This document shows, piece by piece, positions 33,920-45,999 of a DNA stretch of 64,000 nucleotides. The first letter of the stretch is position 1. Each line of letters begins with the position of its first letter. The position numbers and the translations under genes are program-made. This stretch comes from Brachypterus glaber. Its lineage: Eukaryota; Arthropoda; Insecta; Coleoptera; Kateretidae. Below the pieces are notes generated by a model. The model searched no databases. It saw only the letters and a list, made by a program, of their open reading frames with translations, and was not told the origin of the DNA. Location of the stretch: assembly GCA_958510825.1 (NCBI GenBank), contig OY294047.1, positions 48,219,365 through 48,283,364 of the forward strand, written 5' to 3'.

Positions 33920-34968
33920 GAGGAGACTGTTGTACCTTGATCATAGTGTACCTTGGATCAACTCTTCTTTCTAGAATACGCATACCGTTAAAATAAAGTA
34001 TCGCCAACATTTCGGTTTGCTTGTAAACAAATAGTAGGTATATTCAGACCTGAACAATAACAATTACCAGTAACTGATATTGTTGTCTCTGTTAGAACAA
34101 ACTAAGAATTTATCCAATTTTATTAGTTAAATTCTTAGTTAAGTGTTAATTTTTTCGTAAAATAAGCTTCCTTGAACTAAAACATTTTTTTAATGCCATT
34201 TTAACCAAAAGTGTTTTAATCAGTAAAAAGTTTTTAACAAAACTGCGTCTCAAATTAAATTTTTTATGGTATTTTTACAGTACAGAATTACCAGTAAATT
34301 TTATCAATATATCGCGGATTCAATGGTATATTCTACTGATTATTTATTTTCGTAAACTAAAAAAAAAATGTGCTTAAAATAACCAATTCTTTTTAAATAA
34401 TGTTAGTAGTCTAATAAATCAGTAATAATAATAAGCAATTATTACGGAAGCTTTTATTATCATTTTAATATAATTAATTATATTAATTAATTAATATAAC
34501 ACCTATTATTATTCTGCTTGCTTTATAGTAAAACATTAGGGTAATGGGAAAATTCCATTATTTGTAAGGCTTTTCATTTTGATACCTTTTTGGAGAATAA
34601 TCCATCAAAATTTGATTTAATGTAGTTCAGGTCTACAGAATAATGGAGTTTCTAAAGTTTTGATCAATTTTAGTTGCTATAGCGCTAATTAGTAGTAGTC
34701 CAAACTAGTTAATCTTAACTCTTAAGTCCAGTCAAATAACGAGAAATTCCTTGCAATATTTGCAACTTAATTTACTCCCTAATTTTACCCTCATTGTTTA
34801 AAAAGCCAAGTCTTTAGCTCAAAGTGTTATCGACTCATATGGTCACAAATGTTCACAGACAGGCGACCAATTATTATCTATTATAGGCAAAAACTTTTTT
34901 TTTTGGCGAGTAACGAAAAAAAAACAATAAAAAACATGTGAAACGGGTACCTTTTCTAGACGGGTGTA
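33920..34968. other. No recognised feature
   Basis: AT-rich, without coding frame or marked repeat, up to the target duplication of the next hAT MITE. Confidence 0.4.
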
Positions 34969-34976
34969 AAATAAAG

Positions 34977-35132
34977 CAAGGGCGGATTTAGGGGGGATAT
35001 GGGGCACATGCCCCCCCCCCCAGCGACATATATTAGCAAAGAAAGACCTTCAAAATTATATTTTTTAGTGAAAGCGGAATTTTTTCCTTAAGAATGCCCC
35101 CCCCCCCTTAAAATAAAATAAATCTGCCCCTG
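34977..35132. mobile_element. hAT-type MITE (copy 2)
   Basis: 156 bp with ends CAAGGGCGGATTTA and TAAATCTGCCCCTG (12 of 14 bases inverted). The octamers AAATAAAG (34969-34976) and AAATGAAG (35133-35140) match in 7 of 8 bases. Runs of C at about 35012-35023 and 35097-35107 flank a short AT-rich core. Confidence 0.85.
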
Positions 35133-35140
35133 AAATGAAG

Positions 35141-36350
35141 AAGTTTATAAAATAAGATATCAAATTTACTTCACTTTTCCTGTATATTTGGACCATTTTT
35201 TCTTTGTAGCTTTATCGGATTGTTTTTTTGGCCTCAGAAATTCATTAAAAGAATAATTAATTAAAATAAATTTTACATATGATTGAAATTTTACTAGTGT
35301 CAATATTTGACGTCTAATTAACAATGTAAAAATATATCAAAATTTATTAAAATGCCTATTATCTAGGAAATTAATAGTCCTACGATAAAAATGATTACAT
35401 ATATATGTAGGGAATTAAACGTTTTTTTCATTTATGCAAAAAAATTTTCCTACTGTAAATAATTAGTGACATATCGCTAAAAATTATAGTTATTTCTTTT
35501 CCATTTTCCCCCCTTGCCCTACTCTAATGTTAACCATATTTGATGTGACCAAATAGAAAAGATCCTTAATCCTTTGGTGAAAGAATTTTATAAATCGGAC
35601 ATTCCGTTAAAAAGTTATAAGGTTTACATACAGACCGACAGACGTTTTCGACGTTTTATGATTTTTAGGTCAATTTTAAACACGGGTGTTCCATCCGCAA
35701 TTCGTTCAATATTTTTTGTAATGTGACAGACTTTTAAAAGTTTTCACGGGTAAAGTAAATTTGAAATATTCTTTTTAATACGCCGTAAAAGGAAAGTCGC
35801 GCCGGAAGTGCACTGGGCAATTCAATTTAATGCTGTTTTTTATTTCCTGTCTGGATTGTTTCCAAAGTGAGAGAAATGTTAACATGGATTTAGTGAAAAA
35901 AGGGAAAAAGAAGTTTATGGTAGCCAGGAAAATCTCATTCTGGTTGTAATCCAGTCAATATAGGAATTTTAAAAAGAAAAGAAGAAAAATGGCCATTCAA
36001 TACTATTACGTATTTAGAAAAAAGTTTTTCTTTTAATATTTAAAAAAAAAAAACATTCAGGGCCGGTTTTTATTTTTATTGATTTTTTAGGTTTTTTTTT
36101 TAAATATTTACGGGATATAACAGAAAATTATCACATCGAGAGAAAAACAAAAATGTTTATGTCAGCAAAGGTTCAGCCTAGCAATATTTATTATTCGTCA
36201 CTTTCCGCAAACAATCTGTATTCGGTCTACGCCTGTAGGTATTGTTGTATAACATCAAGCGTGCACGCTATACGAGAGGATTTTTACACAATATAGTCAT
36301 TTTAAGGGTCTTTACGAATAAAAAAAACACTACAAAAATATGTAAGAAAA
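35141..36350. other. No recognised gene
   Basis: AT-rich. A tiny frame starting at 35884 (ATGGATTTAGTG) is Lys-rich and ends after 16 codons. At 36352-36372 TTTGTGGGCCTGTGTTATAA matches the terminus of the neighbouring foldback element, so a second, degraded copy may abut it. Confidence 0.4.
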
Positions 36351-36410
36351 ATTTGTGGGCCTGTGTTATAAATTATAATATTAAATTATAACATTAAATT
36401 ATAACTTATA

Positions 36411-37567
36411 ACACAGCCCCACAAAAAAAAAAGTCTGGATCTCTAGACCAGACATGTGTATCCTTATGTATTTTTGCCCGCTGAATCCGAATCCGAGGTC
36501 AGAAAAAGCCCTACACCCCAGGAATTGGCCCCAGAGGCCGAAAATGGGCGCTGAAAGGTGTGAAACGGGAATTCCGGCATGACGGATGCTCAGGGCAGGT
36601 TGAGATTGCATTCTCAAGGCAAAGTCGAATTAGTGGCTAACGGTGGTTAGATCCGACAGGCATCGCGGCCCCTGAGGCCGGAAAATGGGTCCTTGGGGCC
36701 CGAAAAATCGAGATTTTCAAGTCGGGATCGCAGTACTTGGATTTTCTTGAAACTTCAAACTGCAGCTACGTAAAGAGGCTGGAACCACTTCCAGGCCCAT
36801 TGAAATTCACGCCCAGGGTCCGGAAAATGGGCCCTCAGGGCAGGAAAATCAAGATTTCCACGTCGTCATCACGGCATTGACGTTTCTATGGACTTTCAAA
36901 CTCAGGAAACACTGACGATGTTGGAACAATTCGTGGCTCATTGGAATGTATGCCCGAGGCCCAGAAAATGGGCCTGAAGGGCCGGAAATCGAGAATCCCA
37001 TGTCAGAATCACGGCACTCAAGTTTATATGGACTTTCAAACTCAGGAAACACTGAAGATGTTGGAACAACTTCAGGCCCATTGGAATTCATGCCCGGTGC
37101 AAAGAAAATGGTCCTTTGAGTGCCGTGATGACGACGTGGAAATCTTGATTTTCCCGCCCTGAGGGCCCGTTTTTCGGACCCTGGGTGTGAATTTCAATGG
37201 GCCTGGAAGAGGTTCCAGCCTCTTTACGTTGCTGCAGTTTGAAGTTACAAGAAAATCGAAGTGCTGCGATCGCGACGTGAAAATCTCGATTTTTCGGCCC
37301 CCAGGGGCCCATTTTCCGGCCTCAGGGGCCGCGATGGCTGTCGGATCTAAGCTCGGTTACCCACTAATTCGACTTTGCCTTGAGAATGCAATCTCAACCT
37401 GCCCTGAGCATCCGTTTCACACCTTTCAGCGGCCATTTTCGGCCTCTGGGGCCAATTCCTGGGGTGTAGGGCTTTTTCTGACCTCGGATTCGGATTAAGC
37501 GGGCCAAAATACATAAGGATACACATGTCTGGTCTAGAGATCCGGACTTTTTTTTGTGGGGCTGTGT
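36411..37567. mobile_element. GC-rich foldback element built of ~140-bp modules
   Basis: The ends are ACACAGCCCCACAAAAAAA and its inverse TTTTTTGTGGGGCTGTGT. Arms at 36411-36876 and 37121-37567 are complementary over ~450 bp. Within the left half GAAAATGGGCC-like blocks recur at about 36539, 36679, 36821, 36961 and 37099, which defines 138-141 bp tandem modules. The right half carries the inverse blocks. The loop (36877-37120) contains two further modules, each with ATGGACTTTCAAACTCAGG. G+C is far above the surroundings. Frames inside differ between arms, so no gene is called. The class is not recognised. Confidence 0.8.
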
Positions 37568-39683
37568 AATTTATCTAGTTGAGGTAATCAGAGTATATTT
37601 TTTCTGTAGAAAAATATATATTTACCGACGATCCCTTATGAAAATGACATTTAGCACACTCTTTTATTCTTCAGAAAACGCCTTATATCACACTAGTTTG
37701 ATATTTTTATATCACCCTAGTTTGATATTTATGTATAAAGGTTTGCCTAATTTCACGTATGTAGGTTTGCCTTAATTTACGTTGTAAGTTCTACGAATTT
37801 AGCTTACCTCGTTTTTCACCTTTCATCACAGCCTTTTATGTTTTTCAATCCAAATATTTCTATTTTTCATGCCAAAAATAGAAACTATAGTTATAACCGT
37901 ACTAGTTTGACCAAGATATAACTTGGGATGTTTTATTTATGTCTAGATTTTATAAAAAATAATTAGTTTTTGATTTAGTTACCTTACATTTCATAAAAAA
38001 TATCAAAATACACGGTCTTTTTCTAATGAAATCGTAAAACAGTACCATTTTACTGTTTCTTTTATAGGAACATATCTAAAGAATTCTAATTTAATTAGCA
38101 AACTGTCAATGTTGCCTTGATTTACACAAGAGGCTTGCGTTATAGGCAACCCATTAAACAGCTAGGTACTATAACAATATATTGTATTTTAAATTTAAAT
38201 ACCAAGAAAACTAAAAGTAAAAGAAAATCATATTTTCTGTTTAACATACATAAATTTTTATGCTATTTTTTGCTTTGTATGCTTTGTTTTTCTTAAAAAT
38301 TCTTTGAATAAGTAATAAAAACTAGAAAATATTAAATTAAGAAACTTTAGATTTTTTCAGGATCGTAGGAACAACAGTGTACATAGCTCGTTGGAAAATG
38401 TATTTCGTAAACTCGTGGGATTTCCTCACTCGCCTAATGGCTCGTTCGTAAAGCTCTCGCGTGAAATATGTCACTTTCCACACTAGTTATGTTATATACT
38501 ATTTTGAAGTGGCAGTTGCAATATTGCATTTTAAAATACTTATACCTATTAATCAAAGGAATTTGAAAAATGGTTCAAATTCTATGACAATAAAATACTT
38601 ATTTTAAATACACTAATAAATCATAGATATTTTAAATAAAATACAAAATAACATAAAATACATTTAGTTCAATAAAAATATATTTTATATGAATATCGAA
38701 ACGATTAGGGTAAAAAAATATCGTCAAACTTTTTTCCTTCAAAGAATTCCTTACATGAAGTATAAGTATTGATTATTATAAGTGTAACTGTGGATCTGGT
38801 GTTGAAAAAAACTTTTAAAGGATATAGGAAAACTTTTTTTAAAGCTGATGTAATGCTCAGTCCTTTCGCTTTTTAACCGACTTCCAAAAAGGAGGAGGTT
38901 ATCAATTCGACGTGTGACTGTTTTTTTTTTATGTTTGTTCCCGCATAACTTTGGAACGAGTGAACGGAATTTGATGAAACTTCTTGCAACTTAAAGAGGG
39001 CATGCATGAGGTGGTCCCGTTTTAATTTGACGCTCGGATAATGCCGGGTAAGCCGGATAATTAAGATAAATCTAATAATTTTATTTCACTTAAACGGTCA
39101 ATTTGGTTCTACTACCAACCAAATTTTTAGAGAAATATCGGATAACTCGGATAAGCCGGATAACTTGATTAAGTGGTCACTCAAATATTTCGGCACACTG
39201 AAAATCTTTTAAATGCCGCTAAACTTGATTCTTTGGACCTGTAATATTAAAATACCAAGAGAAAATGATAAATTTTCTGATTTTTACCATAAGGCTTTAT
39301 TTTATTATTACTTAACGCTTATCCTCTCATATTTGAGAATATATTCTTCTTTCAACCATACCATATTCTTATCCTATCATATTTATAGCAACATTTTACT
39401 TTAAAGCAGAATATATTGTTTTGGTTTGGATATAAAATCACACATTATTGATTTAAGACAATATTTTTTTCTGTGTACTACTCTAAAATTGCTCTGCGTT
39501 TGGACTTTTTATTAGTATTGAAATTTAGTGCCTTCGCCATCAAATTTTGTTAAAAATAATGTTTTTAAGATAGAGTGGGGTGGACTTGTGATGCAGAATA
39601 TTTATACTAATTTTATTTTAAACGATTCATATAACGAGATAAATAAAATATTAAAAGATGAATTTGCGATAAAATAGAGCATG
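37568..39683. other. AT-rich stretch with one known-looking insect repeat
   Basis: No gene was seen. At about 38875-39000 ACCGACTTCCAAAAAGGAGG, then ATAACTTTGGAACGAGTGAA and GGAATTTGATGAAACTT, resemble a repeat I recall as common in insect genomes; its family was not assigned. Repeated GCCGGATAA follows up to 39170. Confidence 0.4.
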
Positions 39684-39836
39684 GTTATGATTAGGGGCGG
39701 ACTGCCTTAGGTCGGGTTAGGTCTGCAAAATGGCAAAAGAACCCGAAAACAAGGTATTGATATAATATTTGTCATCAAAATAACCCCGACATTTAATAAA
39801 AAAGTCCAAAATATCTTGACATAATAATATTTTTTC

Positions 39837-41410
39837 GGCGTTATATTTTATCACCGGATATTTGTCGCTACTATTTTTTAATCGGGATATTTTGGCTCAG
39901 CATATTTTGCGGCGGGATATTTTGTTACGCATAATTTTTAGTCTGGATATTTTGTCGCTGAGATATTTTATCACCGGATATTTTGTGGTCCCGATATTTT
40001 GTAGCACTTATTTTTATTCTGGATATAATGGCTCAGGATATTTTGTCGCTGGGATATTTTATCCCCTGTATTTTTTTTGTCAAAATATTTTGTAGAATGT
40101 ATTTTTTAATCCGGATATATTTTGTTGCCGGGATATTTTTTGCACCTGTTTTTTAGTCGCTACTATTTCTTAATCGGGATATATTGGCTCAGGATATTTA
40201 TCGGCGGGATATTTTGTTACACCTGTTTTTTAGTCACAGTATATTGAAACTAAATATTTTTTTCCCTAGATAGATGTATGTTGGTCCTAGATATTTTGTC
40301 GCTGGGATATTTTAACACCGGATATTTTTTGATCAGGATATTTTTTTATTCAGCATATATTGGATCAGGACCCAAATAGCACCGATGATCTAAGAATATT
40401 TTCTAATTATTCTATTGGGAATATTCTTAGAATAAACTTTTATATATGCTATGATTATGCCATTCTGTTAAGAATGTTCTTGGAAATGATGCTATGCATA
40501 TTCTAAGAAGGTTCTGATTGAAGGTTTTGCCTAGTGATTGGTGATTTTATTAAGTCTAGGGTTTGTAAGCTATGTAAGATTATATTGTAAGCATTGAAAG
40601 GTATGTACCTGTATACAAACAAATTAATGTTAATGAAAATGTTAATATTCCTGAATTCTAAATGTTGTCTATTATATAATAGTTTAAGACATTGTTTTAT
40701 ACCACACAATGTCATTATTACACAGGTCACTATTCTGGATATTGACTACTTTAGATTTGATAGATCATAAATTAGGTTAGATGGTTTTGCAACTTATAAG
40801 AAGATGCTGGGCATATTCTGCAAGATTTTTTTTCTAGAATGATCGTGGAAGCTTGATTAAAACGGTATCCATTGAATTTCTTAAAACCTTCCAAGAATGT
40901 TCTCCGTAAAACAGCGTATATTCTTAGAATCATACAACATTCCCAATATTTATTTTAAGAATATTCTTAGAACTGTTTTGTGCTATGCGGGGATATTTTG
41001 TCGCAGGGATATTTGGTCTCACCTATTTTTTAGTCACAGTATATTGGAAATAAATATTTTAGACCTAGATATTTTGGTCCCAGATATTTTGTCACTGAAA
41101 TATTTTATCCCCGGATATTTTGTAGTCCGGATATTTTGTAGCAAGTATTTTTTTATTCAGCGTATATTGGATCAGGATATTTTGTCGCTGGGATATTTTG
41201 TTTTACCTGTTTTTAAGTACGGATATTTTCGACCTCGATATTTTATCGCTGGGAATTATTTATCAACGAATTTTTTGTAGCACGTATTTTTTAATCAGTA
41301 TGTATTAGCTCGTGATATATTGTCGCCGGGATAATTTGTTGCACCTGGTTTTTAGTCAAGATATTTTGGACCTCGATATTTTGTCGCTAGGATATTTTTT
41401 CACTGGATAT
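39837..41410 (+). repeat. Degenerate ATATTTTGTCGC array with higher-order order
   Basis: GGATATTTTGTCGC, GGATATTTTATCACC, GGATATTTTGTAGC and similar 13-22 bp units follow each other in two blocks, 39837-40375 and 40984-41410. A marker, CACCTGTTTTTTAGTC, recurs at about 40142, 40232, 41020, 41206 and 41343. Translated frames are Ile/Phe/Tyr-rich by composition only. Confidence 0.8.
40376..40983. mobile_element. 608-bp TIR element inside the array
   Basis: Left ATAGCACCGATGATCTAAG followed by AATATT, and inverted right ATAGCACAAAACAGTTCTAAG, share ends. Both continue with CTATTGGGAATATTC-like blocks. The array resumes directly after it, so it inserted later. No target duplication was clear. 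Confidence 0.6.
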
Positions 41411-41559
41411 TTCAAGATATTCTTCCGGTAAATCACGTAAAATAGTAAAATTGAGGGCTCATGATGACCAATACCAAATGGGGCTGTAAGGGGCATACAG
41501 ATTTAGCAATTGGCCTTTTGCTGGCCCCTTCTTTTGGCCGGTCCGCCACTAGATTTGAT

Positions 41560-42761
41560 GCATCTCCATTTATATTTTATGATGCAGACTAATATCTGTG
41601 TAATAAAGTATAAAATCGGGACAGATTTATTTAAACATAATAACATTTTTATGTTTAAAACATAAAATATTTAATTTTCTGAAATTTATGTTGATTGCTA
41701 AAATTTATGAAAACCATATTTTATCGAAGACGTTTCTGGGTTAAATAATTTTTATTATTATTGTTATTACTTATAGCGAATTTGGTACCTATACAGTATA
41801 GGAAAGTCGCCTGATTTCGGATACCATTTACAATTTATCCAATATTTAATATTACTTTTTGATATTTTTCTATATAACAACAAACAACCTATTATAACGA
41901 ACCATGATTTATTATGAAACAATTTTATTACAGTTTATTTTTTCCAAAAAACACGGTTATAGATACTTTGGCCATTTTTGTTCATTTGAAAAAGAGTTCC
42001 TAATTTCGAATATATCCGATTTTTTTTTCAAAGTAGATCTGGATCCCATGGCTTTTGTTTCTTATTATTCCTTGACATTTTGTTCTGCAAATAAGAAGTA
42101 GTTTAATCTTGAAATTAACAATTAAGCATTTGGATCTTACGGTTTTTACAGAAGCCATAATTTTGCCATTCGCAATTTAAACGATTTGTGCTGCCATTTA
42201 ACGGGTACAGCTCTACCGTTTTCATATAACAGGAAGGATTTGGTTTGACTTTTGGCTTCACATAAAAGTAGGTTTCTGTTTACATCTGCAGATAGTATCT
42301 TAGATACACTACCATCCGAAATTAGGAAACCATCCGAAATTAGGCGTCTTTCATATGTCAGGAGAACCGATAAAAACAAGATTTCTCGTTTTGTCTTATC
42401 TTAATTTTGAAAAAGAAAATTTAGATTTAGATAAGAGTAATTTAAAAAGTCAAAGTGAAGGTTGAGAAGACTTTTACGAAACATACGTGTTGAAAGACAT
42501 AGTAAGTAGCTATAAAGTTATGAAAACCTTAGGTATTAAATTTGTTTATTAAAGGAAAATTTCCTAGTTTAATTTTCCAGACGAGACAAAGAACCAATTT
42601 TCACCCAGATTACAACAAAGAGCTTTAATTTAATCCGCGTGAGATTTTAATATTTAAAGAGAAAATATTTTTAGTGGTAATTTGTAGTCCTAGAGCATAC
42701 ACGCTTAATTAAATATTATTAAAGCTGGCGGTTAAACAAAAAACAATTGAATACGGAATCC
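41560..42761. other. No recognised gene
   Basis: AT-rich. Frames at 41904-42101 (plus) and 42146-42379 (minus) lack recognisable domains. Confidence 0.4.
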
Positions 42762-43036
42762 CAGTTGCTTTTCATCCGTGAAACGAGGAATTGTACTTTT
42801 GGCAAGAATTATGTAATCCGTTAATCGCGTTTAATTTTTAGCATCAAGTGTTTTAGTATAGTTATTTATTTATTTGCTATCTTAGATATGCCCTGGATTC
42901 GATTTTATATATTTTATAGTGATTGTATGGATGATGTGCAGTAAAATGACGAACATGTGATTATATTGGAGTAAGAAGAGAATTTTATGTTTTTTAATCA
43001 TTTATAATGCTGATAAATTCTGATTTGGAAGCAACT

Positions 43037-45914
43037 CATCAATAGTTTGTTTGGGTCTTTAAGAGACAGGCGCAGCCTATGGCTCATTTATCTAAAAAAA
43101 TATTTAATCTGAATTGAAAGTTGGGGCAGTGAGTCTATGCTCACTGATGCGAGTTGCATCTGTCATAATTTGGGGGGAGTGAGTCTCTGCTCACTGATGC
43201 GAGTTGCATCTGTCATAATTTGGCGCTGTGGAGTGGGTGGGAGGGGGATGGGGAGGGATGTGATAGGGAGAGGAGGGATGTGCGGGAGGAGTAAGACTAT
43301 CTCACTGATGCTGGGAATGCATCTGTCCTGTATTAGTGGGTACCATTACTGGTTGAGGACGTTTTTGATCTTTTTGTGAGTGTTGTGTATTTCATGATCG
43401 TAATCTAGAAAGTTTGAAATGAGGGGGTTTGGGTGATCTAAATTGTCTTGTATAAAAGACGTGCTGTAGCGGATGATTTCCGTTTTTAGGAGGGGCATTT
43501 CGAGATCTCTGTGTATCTGGTTGTTCCTCATGAACCAGGGGGCATCGAGGCATATTCTGAGTGCCTTGTTTTGGAAGGCCTGAAGTTTTGCTGAGAGCGC
43601 TTTGTTAAGGGTGATTTTATTCCAGGCTGGGGCTCCGTAAAGAAGTACCGGCTTTAGGGTTTGGTTGTAGAGAAGAAGTTTGTTTTTAATGGATAGGGGA
43701 CTCTTTCTGCCTATTAAGGGGTAGAGTTTGGAGAGGCGGCAATTTGCTATTTGGAGGGTGTTTTTGACGTGCTGATCCCACGTCAAGTTTTTGGAGATTG
43801 TAATGCCGAGGTATTTGGCATGGTTTTCCCAGTTAATGGGTTGGCCATTTATCTGAATGGGTTGGGGTGGGCCTCTTCTAATCCTAGAGATTAGGATGCC
43901 TTTGGTTTTATTGGCGTTTACTTTGATTTTCCATTTGGAGAACCATTTGATTAGGGCATCCATTTGGCGCTGGAGGGCGATATGGATGCGCTGGGGGTTT
44001 CTGGCTTTTGCTAGGATGCCGGTGTCATCGGCGAACAGGGCTAGTTCAGTGCCCTGTGTTTTTGGAATATCTGCCGTAAAGAGGTTGTACAGAAGGGGGG
44101 ATAGTGGGGAACCTTGTGGAACGCCAGCTCTGATGCGGCGGGTGTTGGACTTACAGTCACCTATTTTTATCTGAAAATCTCTGCCTTTGAGGAAGGAGGC
44201 TATGAGTTTGGTGATGCCTGGGGGGAGGCCGAGAAAGTGGAGTTTGGCTACAAGACCTTTGTGCCAAACCTTATCGAAGGCTTTTGCGATGTCCAGGAGG
44301 ATCAGTCCCGCGGCTTCGCGCCTATTTAGTCCGTCCGTTACAGAGTCTACCAGGCGAGCTACCTGGTGGACTGTGGAGTGTCTGCTTCGGAAGCCGAATT
44401 GTTCATTTGGAAGGAGATTTAGTTCTTCAACTAGAGTTTGAAGTCTGGTTAGTATGACTTTCTCGGCTATTTTGCCTAGGGAGGAAAGGAGGCTTATGGG
44501 GCGGTAGCTTTCAGCAAAAGTTGGATTTTGTCCGGGTTTTTTGATTACTATTACGTCTGCGTTTTTCCAGGGCTTTGGAAAGTGGCGCAGTCTGAGCATT
44601 GCGTTAACAATGTTAACGATTTCCATAATGGTTTTCCGGGGGAGTATTTTAAGGATTTTATTCGGTATTTGATCGGGACCGGGGGCTTTTCTTTTTGGGA
44701 GATTTTTGATGATGCGTTTGATTTCCTCGGGGGATGTGGGGGTGATAATGTCGTTTTCGACTTGGTTAGTGACTCTATTATAGATGTGGTTTATGTCTCT
44801 TTCATGCATGAGTTGCTCGTAGTTCTCGTCGTCCGAGTCGGGCTCGGAGTCGGTCTCTGATTTGGAGTCGGAGTCGGGGGGGATTGGAGGGTTTGGTTGA
44901 AATTGTTTCCGCATTGCGTCAGCAAATGCTTCGGCTTTTTCGGGGGTGGAGTAGACGACTCCTCTTTCACCATGAATTGGGGGCATGCCTCGTTGATGGT
45001 CGAGGGATAGGGTTTTGGCCATTCTCCAAAGTGATCTATCCTGGGGGTTGAGTGACTTTATTTTTCCCTTCCAGCGGGAATTTGCTAGTACGTTTAGTCG
45101 GTCTTTGACTTCCTGGGTAAGTCTGTTTGCTTCGCGTTTTATATGGGGGTCTTGGAGGGTGCGTGCACGACGAAGAAGTCGGTTTTTCTCTCTGATTAAG
45201 TCTTTGAGATCTCGGGGAAGGTCCTGTGGGTTTTGGATATCTACTTTTTTGATTAATTTGGCGCTGTCCATTGCGGATTTTATGGTATTGGTGAGGGTGG
45301 TTACTGCAATATCTAGTTCTTGGACGGAATTTATTGGATTGATTTTGGTGTTGCTTTCTAGGAGTTCGGAAATATAGGAGAAGTTGTAAACGGTTTTTTT
45401 GGTGTGATTTGCGGTTGGTATGCCTCCTGCCGTGATAATGATTGGAAGGTGGTCGGAGCTTAGTTCGTGTCTTAGTTCGATGTTAATGTTAAGTGTCGTG
45501 TTTTTATACAAAACGATGTCAAGGATATCAGGAAGGCCGTGGCCATAGTGGGTTGGGGAATCGGGTGCGGTAACCATTATATGGTTACGTTGTAATATTT
45601 CGTAAAGCCTACGGCCGTTGGCCGTAGTTGTTCTAGAGTGCCAAAGGGCGTGTTTGCAATTCAAGTCTCCGGCTAGGATTGTTGGATGATTGTCGTTAAA
45701 GTAGCCTTCGAAGTCGGCGGGTCTGACCTCCTTATTTGGGGGTTTGTAGAGGGACACGATCCTGAATTTGGAATTGTCGTGCATGTTGACGAATATGGAG
45801 GTAGTTTCGACTTGATCGCTTTGTGTGGGGGGCGCATGAAGAAGATCGTGAGATATGTGTTTTTTGATATAGATTGCTGTGCCTCCTTTGCGGTCCTGGA
45901 GTCTATCGTTACGG
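43037..45914 (-). mobile_element. 5'-truncated Jockey-like LINE
   Basis: A 2878-bp insertion flanked by the 10-bp target duplication GGAAGCAACT (43027-43036 and 45915-45924). On the minus strand it begins within the endonuclease domain, carries the rest of ORF2 and ends with ~310 bp of 3' UTR finishing CAAACAAACTATTGATG. There is no poly(A). The 3' UTR holds a 50-bp direct repeat (43128-43177, 43178-43223) and is C-rich in sense. ORF1 and the 5' part of ORF2 are missing, as expected from incomplete reverse transcription. Confidence 0.93.
43346..45914 (-). CDS. LINE ORF2 (endonuclease/reverse transcriptase), 5'-truncated
   Basis: About 855 residues remain, without internal stop, so the copy is young. 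There is no true start: the frame begins in the target duplication, and element-derived codons start with RNDRLQDRKGG. Counting the first open codon (45922) as residue 1, the endonuclease part keeps LAGDLN (83-88) and SDHLP (156-160) but lacks the N-terminal catalytic motifs. Reverse transcriptase shows RKAPGPDQIP (411-420), SYRPISLL (472-479), LLDIAKAFDKVWH (542-554, Asp 544), QGSPLSPLLYN (603-613) and FADD (630-633). No RNase H or zinc knuckle follows. The product would nick target DNA and copy its own RNA; this truncated copy should lack endonuclease function. Jockey-clade placement rests on motif style. Confidence 0.93.
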
Positions 45915-45999
45915 GGAAGCAACTAACACGTGAAGAAGTTTTTATACGTACAGAATTTTTTTATATACTAGCGCATGCGCAAATATAATTACAAATTAG

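Larger units (their letters stand above)
39692..41551. mobile_element. hAT-like element filled with a tandem array
   Basis: The ends TAGGGGCGGACTG and, inverted, TAGTGGCGGACCG match in 11 of 13 bases. The flanking octamers GTTATGAT (39684-39691) and GATTTGAT (41552-41559) match in 6 of 8. Nearly the whole interior is a degenerate array, interrupted at 40376-40983 by a further element. No transposase. Confidence 0.6.
42762..45999 (+). repeat. 347-bp dispersed repeat split by the LINE (second copy)
   Basis: The left part 42762-43036 and right part 45925-45999 together match 31613-31959 at roughly 90% identity. The join occurs exactly at the LINE and its target duplication. Confidence 0.85.

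Noticed and set aside
36399..37498. Several 70-103 residue frames in the foldback element
   Set aside because: They appear on both strands because of the palindrome and the higher G+C; none is conserved between arms.
39837..41410. CRISPR-like array
   Set aside because: Units are degenerate and contiguous with no unique spacers of constant size, and the context is eukaryotic.
43857..45377. Plus-strand frames of 71-120 residues in the LINE
   Set aside because: Antisense shadows of the reverse transcriptase frame, without domains of their own.
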